Shown piece after piece: positions 6,605-9,417 of a stretch of 9,417 bases of DNA. The notes under the pieces are model-generated. The model was not told the DNA's origin, ran no database searches, and was given only the letters and a program-made list of their open reading frames with translations. Made by a program: the position numbers and the translations under genes. Source of the DNA: Syntrophaceae bacterium UBA5761 (lineage in GTDB: Bacteria > Desulfobacterota > Syntrophia > Syntrophales > UBA4778); contig DIEZ01000077.1 in assembly GCA_002418885.1 (NCBI GenBank), positions 15,558 through 24,974 on the forward strand, written 5' to 3'. Numbering within the stretch: position 1 is the first letter of the stretch; each line of letters opens with the position of its first letter.

Positions 6605-7012
6605 ATGAGAATAGCCATATCAACGGATGGGGAACAGGTGTCTGCCCATTTCGGCAGATGTCCCGCCTTCACCATCCTTGACATTGACGATGGAAGGGTC
6701 GTGGGAAAAGAAGTAATCGAGAATCCCGGCCACCAACCCGGTTTTATCCCGCAGTTTCTTCACGATAAGGGTGTGAATTGCATCATCGCGGGGGGTATGG
6801 GGCCCAGAGCCGCCGAGATTTTCAGCGCTCTGGGCATAGATGCGATCGTCGGCATCGAAGGGAGTATATCGGATACCATCCAGCTTTTTCTGCAAGGCAG
6901 GTTGATGGGCGGTACAAGCCTTTGTCAACCGGGGGCCGGAAAAGGTTACGGCCTGGACAAGGCAATATGCGACCACTCACACCATGACGGATGCGAACAC
7001 GAAAACGGATGA
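6605..7012 (+). CDS. NifX/NifB-domain (dinitrogenase Fe-Mo cofactor family) protein with His/Cys tail
   Basis: 135 residues. A single NifX-like domain spans about residues 1-115: MRIAISTDG start, HFGRCPAF (15-22) and AGGMGPRAAEIF (62-73). Domains of this family bind or carry Fe/Mo-type clusters in nitrogenase cofactor assembly (NifX, NafY, the NifB C-terminus) and form the Mo-Cu orange protein of Desulfovibrio. The tail CDHSHHDGCEHENG (122-135) adds four His and two Cys, a plausible extra metal site. An upstream in-frame ATG at 6509 would add 32 Ser/Arg-rich residues read out of frame through the previous gene, so it is rejected. ATG 6605 has AGGAG at 7 nt. No nitrogenase genes are in the window, so a nitrogen-fixation role should not be assumed. 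Confidence 0.87.
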   Translation: MRIAISTDGEQVSAHFGRCPAFTILDIDDGRVVGKEVIENPGHQPGFIPQFLHDKGVNCIIAGGMGPRAAEIFSALGIDAIVGIEGSISDTIQLFLQGRLMGGTSLCQPGAGKGYGLDKAICDHSHHDGCEHENG

Positions 7013-7022
7013 GGAGGTAGAA

Positions 7023-7394
7023 ATGAAGCTCTGCATCACTTCTGAAGGTCCCTCCCTGGAGTCGAAGGTGGATCCCCGTTTCGGGCGATGCCGGTATTTC
7101 ATCATCGTCGATACGGACACGATGGAATTCAAGGCCCTGGAAAACCTCCAGGCGGGAGCATCAGGCGGTGCCGGTATACAGGCCGGACAATTCATGTCGT
7201 CGAACGGCGTAAAGGCCGTCCTGACGGGAAATGTGGGTCCCAACGCCTTCCAGACGCTCAGGGCAGCCGGCATCGACATATTCACCGGTATATCGGGAAC
7301 GGTCCGGGATGCCCTGAAAAGATACAAGGAAGAAACTCTGAGCAAGACCCAGGCACCAACGACCGCTTCAAAAACTGGTTTGCAAAAGACATAA
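7023..7394 (+). CDS. second NifX/NifB-domain cofactor-family protein
   Basis: 123 residues, a paralogue of the preceding gene. It carries the same landmarks: MKLCITSEG start, PRFGRCRYFIIVD (18-30), the Gly-rich loop GASGGAGIQAGQF (46-58) and TGNVGPNAF (68-76). The last 20 or so residues (KTQAPTTASKTG) are a Thr/Lys/Ala-rich flexible tail with no metal ligands, unlike the first paralogue. Its form (PRFGRC plus the GASGGAGIQ loop) is the common ORP/NifX-like type. The start is ATG 7023 rather than 7-bp-distant frames or in-frame ATG 6984, because GAGGAGGT (7011-7018) overlaps the upstream stop codon and sits right before it, which suggests translational coupling. Cluster binding is inferred from the family; no direct ligand set is proven here. 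Confidence 0.87.
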   Translation: MKLCITSEGPSLESKVDPRFGRCRYFIIVDTDTMEFKALENLQAGASGGAGIQAGQFMSSNGVKAVLTGNVGPNAFQTLRAAGIDIFTGISGTVRDALKRYKEETLSKTQAPTTASKTGLQKT

Positions 7395-7408
7395 AGGAGG
7401 TTATCCTG

Positions 7409-7627
7409 ATGCCCTTCAAAGATGGAACCGGTCCCCGCCGGCCGGGCGGAGGAATGGGACAGGGAAGAGGAGGCCGGGGCCGAATGGGTGGAAACCGTCC
7501 GGGATTCGGTGCCGGCGGTTATTGTGTCTGCCCCAACTGCGGCCTTAAGATGCTCCACAAGGCCGGGTTTCCCTGCAACCGGCAGGATTGCCCGGAATGC
7601 GGGACTAAGATGGTACGGGAAGACTAA
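7409..7627 (+). CDS. 72-residue Gly/Arg-rich six-cysteine mini-protein
   Basis: Short protein with two parts. Residues 5-36 are Gly/Arg-rich (KDGTGPRRPGGGMGQGRG and onward) and echo the GDRTGP...GRG leader of the DUF5320-like protein at the head of the operon. Residues 39-64 hold six cysteines: Cys39, 41, 44 (CVCPNC), Cys56, and Cys61, 64 (CPEC). CPNC and CPEC, 17 residues apart, could form a zinc-ribbon or rubredoxin-like site; the spare Cys39/41/56 could bind another ligand. Function is unknown. The consensus ribosome site AAGGAGGT (7394-7401) lies 7 nt before ATG 7409 and abuts the previous stop, marking it as a genuinely translated gene despite its size. The first ATPase gene begins 3 bp after its stop. 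Confidence 0.8.
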   Translation: MPFKDGTGPRRPGGGMGQGRGGRGRMGGNRPGFGAGGYCVCPNCGLKMLHKAGFPCNRQDCPECGTKMVRED

Positions 7628-7630
7628 GCC

Positions 7631-8479
7631 ATGATCGTTTCCGTGGCCAGCGGCAAAGGGGGGACCGGAAAGACGACCGTCGCGGTCGGCCTAGCGCTGT
7701 CGTTGAACAACGTGCAGTTTCTCGACTGCGACGTAGAGGAGCCCAATGCGCATCTCTTTCTTAAACCACGGATAACGGAGACGTCGCCCGCCTTCATTTC
7801 CATCCCCGACATTGTCGAGGAGAGGTGCGACTACTGCGGTGAATGCCAGAGGGTCTGCGCCTTCAACAGTATCGCGGTCCTGAAAAACCCGGAGACCGGC
7901 AAAGGCAGTGTGCTCGTTTTCGACCACCTGTGCCACAGCTGCGGCGCCTGCTGCATCCTGTGCCCCCGGGGGGCCATACTCGAGACAAAAAAACAGATCG
8001 GAGTCATCGAAAAAGGAATCGCGAGGGATTTTCCGTTTGTGCACGGAAAATTGAACATCGGTGAGGTGATGTCCACTCCTCTGATCCGGCAGGTCAAGAA
8101 AGAGATCGATCCGAAGAAAACGGTGATAATCGACGCACCGCCCGGAACGACCTGCCCGGTCATCGAAACAGTGAAGGGAAGCGATTTCTGCATCCTGGTC
8201 ACCGAGCCGACGCCCTTCGGCCTGAACGACCTCACGCTGACGGTGGATGTTTTGAAGACGCTCGGCATCCCGTCGGGCATAGTTCTGAACCGGTCCGACA
8301 TAGGCGACGACGGCGTCGCTTCCTTCGCGCGCGAACAAGACATCCCCCTCCTCATGAACATCCCCTTTGACCGGGACATCGCCTCCGCCTACTCGATGGG
8401 TGTACCGATGGTCGATGTCAAAAAAGACTACGTGTACCTGTTTCGAAACTTGTTCGCGAGGATCGGGAAGGCGATATGA
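7631..8479 (+). CDS. MinD/Mrp-family ATPase with two inserted [4Fe-4S] ferredoxin motifs (first of pair)
   Basis: 282 residues, a deviant-Walker P-loop ATPase of the MinD/Mrp (SIMIBI) class. Walker A is SGKGGTGKTT (7-16), with the signature first Lys. DCDVEEPN follows as the switch I region, and VIIDAPPGT with Asp168 is Walker B. Between them lies a ferredoxin insert with ligands Cys66/69/72/76 and Cys101/104/107/111; the second motif has an extra Cys108. The family includes the scaffold Mrp/NBP35 proteins, which bind Fe-S clusters, and the ATPases associated with the Desulfovibrio orange-protein complex. With its partner it may drive cluster insertion or transfer on the NifX-like proteins (inference). 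The start follows the previous stop by 3 bp, and its stop overlaps the next start in ATGA. Confidence 0.9.
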   Translation: MIVSVASGKGGTGKTTVAVGLALSLNNVQFLDCDVEEPNAHLFLKPRITETSPAFISIPDIVEERCDYCGECQRVCAFNSIAVLKNPETGKGSVLVFDHLCHSCGACCILCPRGAILETKKQIGVIEKGIARDFPFVHGKLNIGEVMSTPLIRQVKKEIDPKKTVIIDAPPGTTCPVIETVKGSDFCILVTEPTPFGLNDLTLTVDVLKTLGIPSGIVLNRSDIGDDGVASFAREQDIPLLMNIPFDRDIASAYSMGVPMVDVKKDYVYLFRNLFARIGKAI

Positions 8480-9345
8480 GGCAGCTCCTTGTCATCAGCG
8501 GTAAAGGAGGAACGGGAAAGACGATCCTCACGGCGTGCTTCGCCGTTCTGGCGGATCGGAAGGTCATGGTGGACTGCGACGTCGACGCCGCCGACCTGCA
8601 TCTTTTGCTCCACCCCGTGAACCGCGAGCGCCATGAATTCAAAAGCAGTCAGGTTGCGCACATCGACCCGGCGCGCTGCAGCCAGTGCGGGCTCTGCATC
8701 GACCTGTGTAGGTTCAAAGCTATCGGGAGCGATTTTATAGTGAAGCCCGTTTCCTGCGAGGGTTGCGGCCTGTGCAGCCGGGTCTGCCCTGTGGAGGCCG
8801 TTACCATGGAAGACCGCGTGTCCGGTGAGTGGTTCACCTCCGATACAAAATATGGCCCCTTCGTGCATGCACGATTGGGTATAGCCGAATCGAATTCAGG
8901 GAAGCTGGTGACCCTGATCCGGCAGGCCGCCAAGGAGATAGCGGAGAGGAATAACCTGGATTACGTGATCATCGACGGCCCCCCGGGGATCGGATGTCCG
9001 GTCATCGCCTCCCTGGCGGGCGTGGATATGGCATTAGTCGTCACGGAGCCCACCGTAGCGGGCATCCATGACCTTTCAAGGGTCATGGATCTTGCGCACC
9101 ACTTTCAAATCCCGGCCGGGGTCGTGATCAATAAGTGCGATTTGAACCCGGTCAAGTCAGGGGAAATTGAGAGGCTCTGCGGTTCAAACGGTGTCGCAAT
9201 CCTGGGCAAAATCCCCTTCTCCGTGGAAATGCCCCGATCCCTGGTAAAACGCGTTCCCTTCTTGGAATTCTCCCGGGGAGCCGTAGCGGATGAGGTCACC
9301 GCGGTCTGGAATGAAACGGCAGCGATCCTGGCCGGGGGGCTATGA
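8476..9345 (+). CDS. MinD/Mrp-family ATPase with two inserted [4Fe-4S] ferredoxin motifs (second of pair)
   Basis: 289 residues, a paralogue of the upstream ATPase with the same layout. Walker A is SGKGGTGKT (8-16), DCDVDAADLH is the switch region, and VIIDGPPGIG with Asp167 is Walker B. The ferredoxin insert has Cys68/71/74/78 (CSQCGLCIDLC) and Cys94/97/100/104 (CEGCGLCSRVC). Adjacent, co-translated pairs of this kind suggest a heterodimer in which each subunit contributes a nucleotide site and two clusters. The 4-nt ATGA overlap with the upstream gene implies coupled translation and equal amounts. The sequence is complete, ending at TGA 9343-9345. No membrane-targeting amphipathic helix like that of true MinD is evident at the C-terminus. 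A cell-division role is unlikely. Confidence 0.9.
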   Translation: MRQLLVISGKGGTGKTILTACFAVLADRKVMVDCDVDAADLHLLLHPVNRERHEFKSSQVAHIDPARCSQCGLCIDLCRFKAIGSDFIVKPVSCEGCGLCSRVCPVEAVTMEDRVSGEWFTSDTKYGPFVHARLGIAESNSGKLVTLIRQAAKEIAERNNLDYVIIDGPPGIGCPVIASLAGVDMALVVTEPTVAGIHDLSRVMDLAHHFQIPAGVVINKCDLNPVKSGEIERLCGSNGVAILGKIPFSVEMPRSLVKRVPFLEFSRGAVADEVTAVWNETAAILAGGL

Positions 9346-9364
9346 GGATGAAGGGAGACAGAAA

Positions 9365-9417
9365 TTGAGACCCTATGTTCCGAAAAAGATGTTTTTCACA
9401 AAGGGTGTCGGCACCCA
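9365..9417 (+). CDS. pyruvoyl-dependent arginine decarboxylase, N-terminal start only (runs off window)
   Basis: Only 17 complete codons are present, reading MRPYVPKKMFFTKGVGT when the TTG at 9365 is taken as the start, before the window ends within the next codon. PKKMFFTKGVG is the N-terminal signature I associate with bacterial PvlArgDC (PdaD), which converts arginine to agmatine using a self-generated pyruvoyl group. GGGAG (9353-9357) sits 7 nt before the TTG; a later in-frame ATG at 9389 would cut the conserved lead-in. The Ser cleavage site lies outside the window, so activity cannot be judged. The 19-bp gap after the ATPase gene would allow cotranscription, but the function seems unrelated to the operon. 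Confidence 0.7.
   Translation, partial: MRPYVPKKMFFTKGVGT

Noticed and set aside
6605..7394. Nitrogen-fixation accessory genes (nifX/nafY)
   Set aside because: No nif structural or nifE/N/B genes are in the window, and the partners match orange-protein-type clusters instead.
7631..9345. Septum-site MinD proteins
   Set aside because: Both carry ferredoxin inserts, lack an evident membrane-targeting helix, and have no minC/minE nearby.

Overview
The window reads as part of the chromosome of a Gram-negative-type anaerobic bacterium. The genes resemble those of Desulfobacterota/Syntrophorhabdus-like or Nitrospirota lineages, based on the leu gene types and on the pair of ferredoxin-containing MinD/Mrp ATPases next to NifX-like proteins. 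This placement is inferred from remembered family likeness, not from a search. All intact genes are on the + strand.

Bases 1-2523 hold the leucine-biosynthesis block: the 3' two-thirds of leuC, then leuD and leuB. Together they encode the isopropylmalate isomerase heterodimer and isopropylmalate dehydrogenase. Bases 2610-4974 hold an RNA-related pair: a YrdC/TsaC-type threonylcarbamoyl-AMP synthase (tRNA t6A37) and an RNase E/G-family endoribonuclease whose active-site and zinc-link residues sit at the same residue numbers as in E. coli RNase E. A 13-bp perfect-stem hairpin follows and probably ends this block.

Bases 5025-5638 contain no intact gene. The minus strand carries a frameshifted remnant of an IS4-family transposase N-terminus (DUF4372-like). 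The rest is spacer with several short palindromes, leading into a Fur-family regulator (about 5639-6133).

Bases 6140-9345 are the most interesting part. A promoter with a Fur-box-like palindrome over its -10 element drives a tightly packed operon of six genes: a Gly/Arg-rich DUF5320-like protein with a C-terminal coiled coil, two NifX/NifB-domain (dinitrogenase iron-molybdenum cofactor family) proteins, a 72-residue Gly/Arg-rich six-cysteine mini-protein, and two MinD/Mrp-type ATPases that each carry two inserted [4Fe-4S] ferredoxin motifs. The set resembles the accessory genes of the Desulfovibrio orange-protein (Mo-Cu cluster) complex. I infer a metal-cluster assembly or carrier system under metal-dependent repression by the adjacent Fur-family protein.

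The window ends inside the first codons of what looks like a pyruvoyl-dependent arginine decarboxylase, started by TTG behind a good Shine-Dalgarno.
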